Shown piece by piece: positions 7,769 to 16,783 of a DNA stretch of 47,425 nucleotides. Position 1 is the first letter of the stretch. The number at the start of each line of letters is the position of its first letter. The DNA comes from UBA2588 sp964343075. GTDB lineage: Bacteria; Chloroflexota; Dehalococcoidia; Lucifugimonadales; UBA3495. Both the position numbers and the translations under genes were made by a program. The notes under the pieces are model-generated. The model saw nothing but the letters and a program-made list of their open reading frames with translations, was not told the origin of the DNA and did not search any database. Location of the stretch: the NCBI GenBank assembly GCA_964343075.1, contig CAYFGT010000012.1, positions 1-47,425 of the forward strand. Direction: 5' to 3'.

Positions 7769-8881
7769 TTAATGGTTATGTTCCAGATGGTGATGGATAT
7801 TCTCCTTCGCCTCTTCTGTCACCCAAGCCTCCCAAGCGTCATGTTCGCTCAAGAACCATTCGGCAACAGCGTGTCCTGGATCATCTTTGTATTCTGATTT
7901 CTCTTTATTCTCGTTATACCAAGCCTCAGCAGGAAGCTGGAATTCAGCTGGCCAGCTGTACTTGTTCAAGAAAGACACTACATCGGGAGCGTCTGCTAAC
8001 ATACTTTGGTTAACAGCGATCAAAACCTCTGCCAAACCGAATGCGCAACCTAATTTAGGTTCTCCATCACAATCTTCGGCAGGATCTTGCTCTAATTGAA
8101 CCAAATCATATTTTGCATCCGGTTCAGTGGGTCCCCACATATATCCTAACCAGTCTGTGCCTTTGTCACCGGCTGCCCCGATAGACGCGAACAGACCAGC
8201 CTGGCTGCCTGGATCTCTGAGTTCGATAACGTCAGACAGTCCGAGTACTTCAATCTGAGCCTCGTTAACACCGCGGCAAGCCCAGCCAGCTATACAGCCA
8301 ACTAGGACACCTTTTCCGCCACTATCTGGTTGCTCGAACAAATGATAGTATTCCAACAGGTCTGTAGCTTTTACTAAGCCAGGATTAGCATCGATAGTGT
8401 GTTGATGTACAACGAAGGTACTCTGCCAGTTATCTGCTAAGCTTTTGCCTACACCAATAACTTGACCATTCTTAGTTCCTTTATCCCAAGCTTCGTTCTG
8501 GTTAGGGAGCCAAACTTCCATATTGATATCAACATCCCCTTTAATAAGTCCCTGGAATAATGGGACTGTAGAGCCAGGAACAGATCCTACGGGGTATCCA
8601 TACCCGTGTTCTACAATGTAACTAGCTACACCATTTTGAACTGCAACACTAGTCCAGTCCAATCCGGCAAATATAATTTCTCGTTTTTCTCGAGTTGCTT
8701 CAACTTCGACCTCAACGGTCTCAGTCTTAATGACTTCTACTTCTTTAACTACTTCTACAGGTACTTCTTTTACGACTTCTACAGTCTCGGTAACGACCTG
8801 TGGTTCAGAACCACAAGCAACTACTGCTACAGTAACCATTGAAATAACTAATGACAGAAACAATAATTTTGCGCGCTTCAT
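7769..8881 (-). CDS. Glycine betaine/proline ABC transporter substrate-binding lipoprotein
   Basis: The 370-residue protein begins with a lipoprotein signal peptide ending at Cys23 (AVVAC). A 35-residue linker of alternating Val, Glu, Lys and Thr (VEVVKEVPVEVVKEVEV) is followed by an OpuAC-type periplasmic-binding domain. The domain is recognisable from the pattern DWTSVAVQNGVASYIVEHGYG, the GDVDINMEVWLPNQ segment and conserved Trp residues expected to cage a quaternary amine. The ATG at 8881 is preferred to an in-frame start 14 codons upstream: AGGAGG lies just before it and the signal peptide then begins with MKR. The C-terminus is His-rich (HHHLEHNH). The matching ATPase is probably the gene at 1-490; no permease is in the window. 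Confidence 0.9.
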   Translation of the reverse strand: MKRAKLLFLSLVISMVTVAVVACGSEPQVVTETVEVVKEVPVEVVKEVEVIKTETVEVEVEATREKREIIFAGLDWTSVAVQNGVASYIVEHGYGYPVGSVPGSTVPLFQGLIKGDVDINMEVWLPNQNEAWDKGTKNGQVIGVGKSLADNWQSTFVVHQHTIDANPGLVKATDLLEYYHLFEQPDSGGKGVLVGCIAGWACRGVNEAQIEVLGLSDVIELRDPGSQAGLFASIGAAGDKGTDWLGYMWGPTEPDAKYDLVQLEQDPAEDCDGEPKLGCAFGLAEVLIAVNQSMLADAPDVVSFLNKYSWPAEFQLPAEAWYNENKEKSEYKDDPGHAVAEWFLSEHDAWEAWVTEEAKENIHHHLEHNH

Positions 8882-8990
8882 AACTTCATCCTCCTTGATA
8901 ATTTCGCAAGCGATAAAAAACACAATGTTTCGTCTTGGATGATTAAACCCTACCGCGAAATCACCCTCTCCGTCAAATCAAAAAATACAT

Positions 8991-9020
8991 TTATAGGTAA
9001 ACCATTTTGATTCCCGTCAA
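8991..9020 (-). promoter_or_regulatory. Candidate promoter for the betaine-binding lipoprotein gene
   Basis: On the minus strand TTGACG (9020-9015) and CTATAA (8996-8991) are 18 nt apart. They lie about 110 nt upstream of the ATG at 8881, in the gap between this gene and trmL. Only a motif match supports it. Confidence 0.35.
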
Positions 9021-9048
9021 CATTTTCAGATTCAAATTCTAAGTTATG

Positions 9049-9549
9049 TTAACTAAAATACGGCCGTTCAGGCCGGCTTTCTGCTCCGTAAAACCCTAAT
9101 TGCCGCCAAGCTTCATATGCAGCGATAGCCACTGCGTTAGACAAATTAATACTCCTATTTTTAGGCATCATAGGTAAGTAGCTAAAAGTGTTCGCCACAT
9201 ACCGATCCAATAATCCATCAGGAATACCTGTATCCTCCGATCCAAATATCAAAGAATCATTATCGGTGTATAATAATTCAGAATACAGAGTTGTTCCTTG
9301 AGAAGTGAAAAATACCAAGTGCCTATCAGGGAACCGACATACATATTCATCAAAACTTTTATGCTCATGCAAATCTGACAAATCCGAATAGTCTAAACCT
9401 GCTCTACGAAGTTTAGCATCCTCAAGATCAAATCCTAAAGGGTGAATCAGATGCAAAGATACTCCTAAATTAGCGCTCAGCCTGATTAGATTTCCTGTGT
9501 TAGCAGGGATCCTTGGTTCAACTAAGACGATGTGAAACCGCTCTTCCAT
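9049..9549 (-). CDS. trmL: tRNA (cytidine/uridine-34 2'-O)-methyltransferase TrmL
   Basis: The 166-residue protein has the SPOUT methyltransferase pattern in the compact TrmL size class. It starts with VLVEPRIPANTGNLIRL (motif 1), has FGSEDTGIPDGLL in the middle (motif 2) and ends with the knot region IPLSN-like MPKNRSINLSNAVAIAAYEAWRQ (motif 3). TrmL methylates the wobble ribose of tRNA-Leu isoacceptors. It lies 21 bp downstream of the ThuA-like gene on the same strand and probably shares its transcript. The start ATG has only a weak ribosome site. Confidence 0.92.
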   Translation of the reverse strand: MEERFHIVLVEPRIPANTGNLIRLSANLGVSLHLIHPLGFDLEDAKLRRAGLDYSDLSDLHEHKSFDEYVCRFPDRHLVFFTSQGTTLYSELLYTDNDSLIFGSEDTGIPDGLLDRYVANTFSYLPMMPKNRSINLSNAVAIAAYEAWRQLGFYGAESRPERPYFS

Positions 9550-9570
9550 CCTAAACTCATCTGTGCATTA

Positions 9571-10263
9571 TTAGGTGTTTACTATATCAACACCATTTAA
9601 GACCATCCGCTGAAACTCTGGGCTTTTAAAGCTTTCGCCGTCATGACCTAACAACAACACAAAAACCTTCCCTGTCCCAAATGTCCTGGTCCAGCCCAAC
9701 GGGAAAGTACCACCTTCCATAAACATTGGATTCCTATCAGGGCCCCACGGATGAGTGCCATCTGATGAATCTCCTGTAATGAATACATCATTTCCTTCTT
9801 TCAGAGCCAAGCCCATATATAATTCATCGTCAGTTGAAAAATCAGAAACCCCTGCTACCGCGGGATGATTCTTATTACTCACATTCACCGTGAATCTTCC
9901 ATATGGAGGATGAAAACTTGTACCGGTTATCCAACCACCTCCTGTAATATCGTGGTACTCGGGCCAAGTTTCAGTAACGCAGGTCGATATATGTATGCAG
10001 ACAAAACCTCCCCCGTTCGAAATATACTCAGTAATTCCATTCCGTTCAGCATCATTGAAAGCTAACGGCTTAAAATCTGGTAAGTTCTCTCGTCTAGTAT
10101 TAAACACAATTGAATCAAACTCAGACATTTTACCTTTATCAGCCAATATAGAAGAGTCCTCTGTCACCAAGACATCATGCCCAGCTTCTTGTAAAAACCG
10201 ATCCAAAATAGGCGTAGATTCTTCATACGGATGTCTGCCTCCACTCAATACCAATAACTTCAT
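9571..10263 (-). CDS. ThuA-like domain protein (trehalose-utilisation/GATase1-like fold)
   Basis: The 230-residue protein has the ThuA pattern: a flavodoxin/class I amidotransferase-like fold starting KLLVLSGGRHPYEES, then GGGFVCIHISTC in the nucleophile-elbow region and GWTRTFGTGKVFVLLLGHD near the end. ThuA family members take part in sugar handling in some bacteria, but the biochemistry is poorly defined. I chose the ATG at 10263, which has GGAGGGG upstream. An in-frame start 21 codons earlier has no ribosome site and would overlap the promoter boxes at 10282-10311. It is divergent from tyrA and precedes trmL on its strand. Confidence 0.82.
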   Translation of the reverse strand: MKLLVLSGGRHPYEESTPILDRFLQEAGHDVLVTEDSSILADKGKMSEFDSIVFNTRRENLPDFKPLAFNDAERNGITEYISNGGGFVCIHISTCVTETWPEYHDITGGGWITGTSFHPPYGRFTVNVSNKNHPAVAGVSDFSTDDELYMGLALKEGNDVFITGDSSDGTHPWGPDRNPMFMEGGTFPLGWTRTFGTGKVFVLLLGHDGESFKSPEFQRMVLNGVDIVNT

Positions 10264-10281
10264 AATTGCCCCTCCAATTAA

Positions 10282-10311
10282 GTTATAATCAATTACTGCA
10301 TTATACTGCAA
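10282..10311 (-). promoter_or_regulatory. Candidate promoter for the ThuA-like/trmL transcript
   Basis: On the minus strand TTGCAG (10311-10306) is separated by 18 nt from TATAAC (10287-10282), about 20 nt before the chosen ATG. On the plus strand a TATAAT at 10370-10375 lies 25 nt before tyrA and could be its -10 box, though no good -35 accompanies it. Confidence 0.4.
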
Positions 10312-10399
10312 ACCACCGGCATTCAAAATTTATTTGCATACACGGATATGATTACTTGTATATGGCACGTATAATAACATTGTTATTAAAGAGGTTAGT

Positions 10400-11416
10400 A
10401 TGGCAAAAATTTCAATAGTTGGCACAGGACTGATCGGCACATCTCTAGCTCTGGCATTAAAAGAGGCAAATATCAATAATTTGGAGATAGTAGGTACTGA
10501 CTACAGTCGAGATTCTAGAATAGGAGCTCAAAAATCAGGAGGCTTCGACAAAATTGAAAACCGCCTTCTGAATGCGATCAAAGATTCGGATATTGTAGTA
10601 TTAGCAGTACCTGTTATGGCAATGGAAGAGACTATGGGTTATATTGCTGATGACCTTAAGGAAGGTTGTATCGTAACAGATGTTGGTTCTACCAAACGGA
10701 GTATAGCCGAATGGGCTAAGCAGATTCTCCCTGACCACGTAGACTACGTTGGAGGACACCCAATGGCAGGGAAAGAAACACACGGTCCCGAACACGCTGA
10801 CGCCACATTATTTACAGATAAAGTTTACTGTGTGATACCTAGTCCCACTGCGTCAAAAGAATCAGTTGAACAGATTAGCAAGCTAGCAGTCGCAGTCAAA
10901 GCAGAGCCTTATTACATAAGCTTGGACGAGCACGATAGTTACGTAGCTGCAGTCAGCCATCTTCCCTTCGTAATGTCGACTGCATTGATGCAATGTACAT
11001 CAGCGAGTGAAAACTGGGATGATATCTCTCACTTGGCGGCCTCTGGATTCAGAGACATTACTAGGCTAGCTTCTGGAGATCCAATCATGCACAAAGACAT
11101 CTCTGTATCAAACTCTGAACACATAACACATTGGATCAATATGCTGATCAACAACTTAGAATCTTTCAAAGAATTATTAAACCAGGACGATAATGAAAAA
11201 GCTGAAGACGCCGTACTAAGTTACTTTGCAGATGCTTTAGGCTCGCGCGAAACATGGCTGAATAGTTCCCCAAGCCTTTCGGCAAAAAGATATGATTACA
11301 ACAAAGAAGTTCCTAGCTTCTCTGACGGTATAGGCGAAATGTTTTTTGGTAAACGGTTGATGGATGCTCAAAAACGCTTGATGGGAGACTGGGGGACGAA
11401 CAAAAAAAAGAAATGA
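10400..11416 (+). CDS. tyrA: Prephenate dehydrogenase
   Basis: The 338-residue protein catalyses oxidative decarboxylation of prephenate in tyrosine synthesis. It has an N-terminal Rossmann fold with the dinucleotide motif GTGLIGTSLA (residues 8-17), the conserved GGHPMAGKETHG around the active-site His, and DEHDSYVAAVSHLPFVMS in the helical dimerisation domain. No chorismate mutase domain is fused. The ATG has AGAGG just upstream. It opens a plus-strand run tyrA-aroA-gmk-lipA with very short gaps; aroA follows after 10 bp, tying two shikimate-derived pathway steps together. Arogenate specificity cannot be excluded. Confidence 0.92.
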   Translation: MAKISIVGTGLIGTSLALALKEANINNLEIVGTDYSRDSRIGAQKSGGFDKIENRLLNAIKDSDIVVLAVPVMAMEETMGYIADDLKEGCIVTDVGSTKRSIAEWAKQILPDHVDYVGGHPMAGKETHGPEHADATLFTDKVYCVIPSPTASKESVEQISKLAVAVKAEPYYISLDEHDSYVAAVSHLPFVMSTALMQCTSASENWDDISHLAASGFRDITRLASGDPIMHKDISVSNSEHITHWINMLINNLESFKELLNQDDNEKAEDAVLSYFADALGSRETWLNSSPSLSAKRYDYNKEVPSFSDGIGEMFFGKRLMDAQKRLMGDWGTNKKKK

Positions 11417-11426
11417 TGAGGTCATA

Positions 11427-12725
11427 GTGAAAGAAGTAATATCGTCACCGAAGCATTTAAGAGGTTGCTTAAGCGTTCCTGGCGACAAATCAATATCACA
11501 CAGAGCACTGATTTTAAATGCCTTAGGAGAGGGGACGTCAGTAGTTAGTGGTTTATCAAGCGGCCAAGACGTGCTATCCACAAAAGGAATACTACAAAAC
11601 ATTGGAATAAAAATTTCGAATGAAACACAAGAGGGTAGCTATACAATCACTGGCGGGAAAGGGAATTACCAAGAAAGTCCTGTGATATTAGATGCCGGTA
11701 ACAGTGGAACCTCAATGAGGCTAATTTCCGGGTTGTTAGCAGGACTCGATATATTTTCAGTATTGAGTGGAGATGAATCGTTGAATAGTAGACCCATGGG
11801 GAGGGTGATCGAACCTCTTACAAAAATGGGGGCAACTATACTGGGCCGTAATGACAATTCGTTGGCGCCATTTGCAATCAACGGCGGAAACTTACAGGGT
11901 ATTCAATATGAAATGCCTGTCGCTAGTGCTCAGGTAAAGTCATGTTTACTAATTGCAGGGATTAATGCCAGTGAACCAACCACTTTAATACAACCTGCGG
12001 TATCACGAGATCACACTGAACTGATGCTAAAAGCGATGGGAGGCAATCTATCTTCCGATGGGCTAGAACTAACTCTTCACCCGTCAGAACTACAAACTAT
12101 AGATGTTGTTGTCCCCGGGGATATTAGTTCGGCAGCCTTCTGGATTATAGCAGGACTATGCCATCCAGATGCACAATTAACCATACAAAACATTGGTATA
12201 AACCCATCTCGTACAGGAATACTAACCGCCCTCAACATGATGGGCGCTGAGTCTACCCTTAGGCTCACGTCTTCCAGGATACAAGGAGGTGAACCGGTGG
12301 CAGATATAGAGGTGTCATCTTGCCAACTAAAAGGAGTAGAACTGAGCGGCGAATTGATCCCTCTGCTTATAGATGAAATTCCAATCCTTGCAATCGCTGC
12401 CTGTTTTGCGGAAGGAACAACCGTAATAAAAGACGCAGCAGAACTTCGAGTTAAAGAGTCTGACCGTATAGCAACTACAGTAGAAATGGTCAAATCTCTA
12501 GGAGGCCAAATAGAACCTACTGAAGACGGAATGATCATAGAAGGGGTCGGAGAACTACACGGAGCAGAATGCAACAGTTATAATGATCACAGACTTGCTA
12601 TGTCTTCAGCAATTGCGGGTCTGCTCTCTTCGGGAGAGACGAAAATTATAAATCCAGAATCTGCGTCTATATCTTACCCTTCGTTCTGGAATCAAGCTCA
12701 TAATTTGATGAATGGAAATCTCTAA
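11427..12725 (+). CDS. aroA: 3-phosphoshikimate 1-carboxyvinyltransferase (EPSP synthase)
   Basis: The 432-residue enzyme joins shikimate-3-phosphate and PEP in the aromatic amino acid pathway. Conserved blocks are visible: GDKSISHRALILNAL at the N-terminus, DAGNSGTSMRLISGLL, the ASAQVKSCLL segment, the LRVKESDRI block and NDHRLAMS near the end. The start is GTG at 11427. That frame begins exactly with the KEVISSPKHLRG segment expected at the N-terminus, and a GAGG lies upstream. The 3' end overlaps gmk by 14 bp in another frame, consistent with translational coupling. Confidence 0.95.
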   Translation: MKEVISSPKHLRGCLSVPGDKSISHRALILNALGEGTSVVSGLSSGQDVLSTKGILQNIGIKISNETQEGSYTITGGKGNYQESPVILDAGNSGTSMRLISGLLAGLDIFSVLSGDESLNSRPMGRVIEPLTKMGATILGRNDNSLAPFAINGGNLQGIQYEMPVASAQVKSCLLIAGINASEPTTLIQPAVSRDHTELMLKAMGGNLSSDGLELTLHPSELQTIDVVVPGDISSAAFWIIAGLCHPDAQLTIQNIGINPSRTGILTALNMMGAESTLRLTSSRIQGGEPVADIEVSSCQLKGVELSGELIPLLIDEIPILAIAACFAEGTTVIKDAAELRVKESDRIATTVEMVKSLGGQIEPTEDGMIIEGVGELHGAECNSYNDHRLAMSSAIAGLLSSGETKIINPESASISYPSFWNQAHNLMNGNL

Positions 12726-13338
12726 GACAGTACAAAACGACAATAACCACCCGCTGGTAGTGATCCTCACAGGACCCTCTGGTGTAGGTAAAGATGCTGC
12801 CCTCAATGAACTAAAAATCATAGAGCGGCCTTGGCATTATGTGGTTACAGCAACTACTCGCCCCAAACGGCACAATGAAACAGATGGTGTCGACTACATC
12901 TTCATGTCTGAAGAAAGCTTCAAACGAGCTTTAGAGAACGACGAGTTTCTCGAATCAGCGAACGTTTATGACAAATTTTACGGAGTACCGAAATCACAAG
13001 TTTCTGAGCCTCTAGATAAGGGTTTGGATGTCATCCTTAAAGTAGACATCCAAGGGGCAGCAACAATTAAAACTTTGATCCCGCACGCTATTACAATATT
13101 TATGATTCCTGGAGATCTACACGACTTGGAAAATAGATTACGTTCCCGCATGACCGAATCCGAAGACCAACTCCAGCTCAGGTTAGAAGTGGCCAAAACT
13201 GAATTAACCAAGCTAAATAATTTTGAATATTATATAATTAATGAAGAAGATAATTTGGATGGTACAGTACGACAAATCGAGACCATCATATCGGCTGAAA
13301 AACAACGGTTAAACCGGCCTAAGATTAACATTGATTAA
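12712..13338 (+). CDS. gmk: Guanylate kinase
   Basis: The 208-residue protein phosphorylates GMP to GDP. The P-loop GPSGVGKD (about residues 20-27) is followed by the GMP-binding TATTRPKRHNETDGVDYIF, and then FYGVPKSQV and LKVDIQGA, all typical of guanylate kinase. The P-loop ends in Asp rather than the usual Ser/Thr, possibly a lineage trait. The ATG lies inside the aroA 3' end (14-bp overlap) and has no separate ribosome site, so coupling to aroA is likely. The ordinary omega subunit gene that often follows gmk is absent; lipA follows instead. Confidence 0.93.
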   Translation: MEISKTVQNDNNHPLVVILTGPSGVGKDAALNELKIIERPWHYVVTATTRPKRHNETDGVDYIFMSEESFKRALENDEFLESANVYDKFYGVPKSQVSEPLDKGLDVILKVDIQGAATIKTLIPHAITIFMIPGDLHDLENRLRSRMTESEDQLQLRLEVAKTELTKLNNFEYYIINEEDNLDGTVRQIETIISAEKQRLNRPKINID

Positions 13339-13346
13339 GGTGATAC

Positions 13347-14228
13347 ATGCCTGAGCACAGAACTTCTGAGAATCGACTCCCACCATGGATTAAAGCCAAA
13401 ATGCCTGGCGGACCCAAATATATGGAATTGAAAGATCTCATGCGTACGAAGAATCTTCACACCGTATGCGAAGAAGCCCATTGCCCGAATATTGGGGAAT
13501 GTTGGGAACGAGGAACTGCCACATTTATGATCCTCGGAGAAATATGTACTCGCGCTTGTAGATACTGTGCTGTGACCACGGGAAAACCTAACGAACTGGA
13601 TGTGTTTGAGCCGATAAGAGTTGCGGAATCTGTTAAAACTATGAAGCTGAACTACTGCGTCATTACCGCTGTCAACCGTGACGATTTAAATGACGGTGGA
13701 GCTACTATCTTTGCCGACTGTATACGGCGCATTCGAGAAACTAGTCCACACTGTAAAGTTGAAGTTCTGATACCAGACCTTCAAGGGGATTGGGATGCAC
13801 TCAAAATTATTTTAGACGAGTCTCCAGACGTATTAAATCATAATATTGAATCCACTAGAACCATATTCCCGATCGTGAGAGCCAAAGGAAATTATGATTT
13901 GTCACTGGACTTACTCTCTAAGAGCAAGTCAATAGACAATAGTATAGTTACAAAGTCAGGCATCATTGTTGGGATGGGCGAAACTACTCAGCAACTAACA
14001 GAAACAATGAAAGACTTACGTAGTGTCGAATGTGATTTGCTAACTATTGGACAATACTTGAGGCCCTCGCAGAAACATCTAAAAACAGCAAAATACTATA
14101 CTCCTGAGGAGTTCGATGAGCTCAAACAAATCGGAATATCATTAGGATTCAAACACGTAGCGTCGGGTCCCCTTGTCAGAAGCTCATATCACGCAGACGA
14201 GCAACATTTATCTGCCACATCTACATAA
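13347..14228 (+). CDS. lipA: Lipoyl synthase
   Basis: This 293-residue radical-SAM enzyme inserts two sulfurs into protein-bound octanoyl groups. Both cluster motifs are intact. CEEAHCPNIGEC gives the auxiliary cluster (C-x4-C-x5-C), CTRACRYC gives the radical-SAM cluster (C-x3-C-x2-C), and the C-terminal RSSYHADE supplies the conserved Ser ligand of the auxiliary cluster. The ATG has AAGGTGA upstream and lies 8 bp after gmk. lipB is not in the window. Confidence 0.95.
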   Translation: MPEHRTSENRLPPWIKAKMPGGPKYMELKDLMRTKNLHTVCEEAHCPNIGECWERGTATFMILGEICTRACRYCAVTTGKPNELDVFEPIRVAESVKTMKLNYCVITAVNRDDLNDGGATIFADCIRRIRETSPHCKVEVLIPDLQGDWDALKIILDESPDVLNHNIESTRTIFPIVRAKGNYDLSLDLLSKSKSIDNSIVTKSGIIVGMGETTQQLTETMKDLRSVECDLLTIGQYLRPSQKHLKTAKYYTPEEFDELKQIGISLGFKHVASGPLVRSSYHADEQHLSATST

Positions 14229-14240
14229 ACGTAATTTCTC

Positions 14241-15803
14241 ATGCCTACAGAGCAGTTAGAAGACCGAGCAACGAATATCCTTCTGACGCATTGCGACATA
14301 CATACGAGCGATCCTGCAATAGCGAAATGTAATTCTGTATTGATTAAAGGCTCCAGAATTCAAGACGTATTTTATTGCCCGCCAGGGAAAGAAAGTATTC
14401 CAAACAATTCTATCCAAATAAATTGCTCAAATCATTTGGTTATTCCCGGTCTAAATGATGCACATATTCATTTATTAGCATCGGCTGCTGTAATGACCCA
14501 ATACCCGCTTAACCATGTGACTCATAATAATTTCTCTCACTTATTCGAAATAATAAAGAATATAGTTAATGCAACGGCTTATTCAGAATGGATTGGATTA
14601 TATGGGCTTGATGATAGGTTTTTCTTCAATGAAGAATTTAATTCAGACTTCCTAGATACTATATCTACTCATCATCCTTTATTCATTTCTAATCAGACAG
14701 GTCACGCCATCGCTTTAAATACTCCTGGCCTCAAGATGCTTAATCTTGACGTATTCAATGAAAATGTTGACTCCGGACTAGTTGATGTTGATGACCACGG
14801 AGTTATTAACGGAAAATTTTTTGACTTGAATAGCATGATTTACAGTAAAATTGCTTTACTGACCAATAAGTTCACTGTGGAATCAAATCTCGCTAAATTA
14901 TTTCGAGACTTACATAAACGAGGAGTGACGTCCGTTCAAGATGCTGGACACAAAAACCAATTTGATAAACTTGATAGATTCGATCAATTCACCTCCTATG
15001 AAATCCCTCTCAGAATCGGCATGATGATCGAATGCACTGCCAAAAACATAGACTTAGCAAATCACATCATCGCAAATAGAAAAAACTCACTTGTTCATCT
15101 CGTAGGCTTTAAAATAATGCTGTCTCAATCAGCAGGCAAATACTCTTTAACAGACTCAGAATTACAAGACTTAGTGATACTATCCAATAGCCAAGGTTTG
15201 CGAGTGGCTGTACACGCTGTTGAAGAACACTCTATAAAAATGGCGTTAGAGGCATTCAGTGCATCCCATAAGATCTATCCAGATGTTATAAACAGAATAG
15301 AACATTGCAGCGAATTTACCAAGACTGTTCTAGAGGCATCACGTACAACACCCTTTTATGCGGTATCACAGCCAGGATTCATACTTAATAGAGGAGATTA
15401 TTACCTGTCAGCCAACCATTCATCAAAAATCCATTCCTTATACCGCTTCAAAACTTTATTACACGCAGCAGAGGCACTTGCTTTCAGCTCAGATAGCCCC
15501 GTTATACCCCCGGATCCATGGGAAGGTTTCTTGAGTGCAGAAAATCGATTAACTCGTTTAAATAGGCGGTTAGGAAGCATTTCAGAGCAGTTAAATTTCA
15601 AACAAATACTCGACTGCTACACTAAAAATGCTGCGTTAGTAGAGGGCCAACAGGCGAAAAAAGGAGAAATCAAACCCAGTATGCTCGCGGACATAGCAGT
15701 CATCAAAAGACCGACCACGCTATCTTCAAACCCCGTTGCATTAACAATTTTAGATGGAAACATAGTTTGGAACAGTAATGAATTAACTCTCACGAGCCAT
15801 TAA
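14241..15803 (+). CDS. YtcJ-like amidohydrolase (Amidohydro_3 family)
   Basis: The 520-residue protein is a metal-dependent amidohydrolase with a TIM-barrel core. The first metal motif is DAHIHL within VIPGLNDAHIHL, and KRGVTSVQDAG, VAVHAVEEHS and SSDSPVIPPDPWEG follow in the usual order. The last carries the barrel-end Asp and is typical of the YtcJ/Amidohydro_3 group. These enzymes hydrolyse N-substituted amides or similar bonds; the substrate cannot be inferred. It starts 12 bp after lipA without a visible ribosome site. Its last 21 bp overlap the converging polyprenyl synthase gene. Confidence 0.85.
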   Translation: MPTEQLEDRATNILLTHCDIHTSDPAIAKCNSVLIKGSRIQDVFYCPPGKESIPNNSIQINCSNHLVIPGLNDAHIHLLASAAVMTQYPLNHVTHNNFSHLFEIIKNIVNATAYSEWIGLYGLDDRFFFNEEFNSDFLDTISTHHPLFISNQTGHAIALNTPGLKMLNLDVFNENVDSGLVDVDDHGVINGKFFDLNSMIYSKIALLTNKFTVESNLAKLFRDLHKRGVTSVQDAGHKNQFDKLDRFDQFTSYEIPLRIGMMIECTAKNIDLANHIIANRKNSLVHLVGFKIMLSQSAGKYSLTDSELQDLVILSNSQGLRVAVHAVEEHSIKMALEAFSASHKIYPDVINRIEHCSEFTKTVLEASRTTPFYAVSQPGFILNRGDYYLSANHSSKIHSLYRFKTLLHAAEALAFSSDSPVIPPDPWEGFLSAENRLTRLNRRLGSISEQLNFKQILDCYTKNAALVEGQQAKKGEIKPSMLADIAVIKRPTTLSSNPVALTILDGNIVWNSNELTLTSH

Positions 15804-16760
15804 GTATTCCACCAAAGTTATCAAAGCCCTAGAAGCTTTGTTTTGAGGCAAAGACTTACATTGATCAATGGCTTCTTCACAATATTGGTGTATGAGCAAT
15901 TCACATTCAGCTATTACAGAAGAAGCTCTTACTTTTTCAGTAAACGACTGGATTATTGAGAAATCTCTAGGGTTATTTAAGAATGTTTTCACTGAATTAT
16001 CATCTGGATTTTGTACGCAAAATAAAATACTTGGTAAAGTCATAACACCTTGGAGCAGATCATTGCCTGCTGGTTTTCCTAATTGATCTGAGTTACCTGT
16101 GATATCTAGTAAATCATCCATCACTTGGAAAGCCATTCCTATTTTATTCCCATAGATTCTTAATCGTTCTGACTCATCAGCATTTGCACCAGCTAACACA
16201 GCTCCAGACTCTGTGGCTGTTGCAAACAACGAAGCCGTTTTATTATAGATTCTGTCCCAATATCCACTGAGATCGCAACTAACGTCCCCTATGTCAAAAT
16301 ATTCTTTTAGCTCACCGGAAGACAATTCCATGATCGTTTCGGCAAACCGTTTCACAACATTCGTATTCCCTGTTTCACAAACCATTACAGCTGACTTGGC
16401 AAAAATATAGTCTCCAATCAAGACCGCAACATGATTGCCCCATTTCTTACTGACCGTGTCTGCCCCTCTTCTGACATCTGCGTTATCAATAGTGTCGTCA
16501 TGAATCAATGTTGCTAAATGCAATAATTCAGTAGCTGCAGCCATCTTAATCGGATGGTCTTCTACATCTCCAAAAACATTCGCACATAATAATGTCATCA
16601 CTGGCCTGACTCTCTTACCAGGCCGGGCTACTGCATATTCCAGCACTGGTTTAGCATAATCCGGAGCTGAATGGGCAAAGTCTTTAAGCCTTTGGTCCAC
16701 CGTTTTTAATTCAGAAGACACAGGGCCATAAATTCGTGATATCTTGGAGTTTAAATTCAT
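15783..16760 (-). CDS. Polyprenyl diphosphate synthase
   Basis: The 325-residue all-helical protein carries both aspartate-rich motifs of trans-prenyltransferases: DDTIDNADVRRG (DDxxD, about residue 90) and FQVMDDLLDITG (about residue 213), plus GKRVRPVMTLL near the N-terminus. Small residues before the first motif (ATLIH) suggest a medium to long chain product, for example the quinone side chain, but length is not certain. It lies 23 bp after metG on the same strand and probably shares its transcript. The 3' end overlaps the converging amidohydrolase by 21 bp. Confidence 0.92.
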   Translation of the reverse strand: MNLNSKISRIYGPVSSELKTVDQRLKDFAHSAPDYAKPVLEYAVARPGKRVRPVMTLLCANVFGDVEDHPIKMAAATELLHLATLIHDDTIDNADVRRGADTVSKKWGNHVAVLIGDYIFAKSAVMVCETGNTNVVKRFAETIMELSSGELKEYFDIGDVSCDLSGYWDRIYNKTASLFATATESGAVLAGANADESERLRIYGNKIGMAFQVMDDLLDITGNSDQLGKPAGNDLLQGVMTLPSILFCVQNPDDNSVKTFLNNPRDFSIIQSFTEKVRASSVIAECELLIHQYCEEAIDQCKSLPQNKASRALITLVEYLMARES

Positions 16761-16783
16761 AGATATTTCTTAATGATAATATA

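Noticed and set aside
8700..8800. Repetitive DNA inside the betaine-binding lipoprotein gene as a repeat element
   Set aside because: It encodes the Val/Glu/Thr-repeat linker that commonly follows the lipobox in this type of lipoprotein; it is protein low complexity, not a mobile repeat.
12712..13338. Asp at the end of the guanylate kinase P-loop (GVGKD) as a loss of function
   Set aside because: All other guanylate kinase motifs are present and the gene is embedded in a conserved-looking operon. I regard it as a likely lineage variant, not a broken enzyme.
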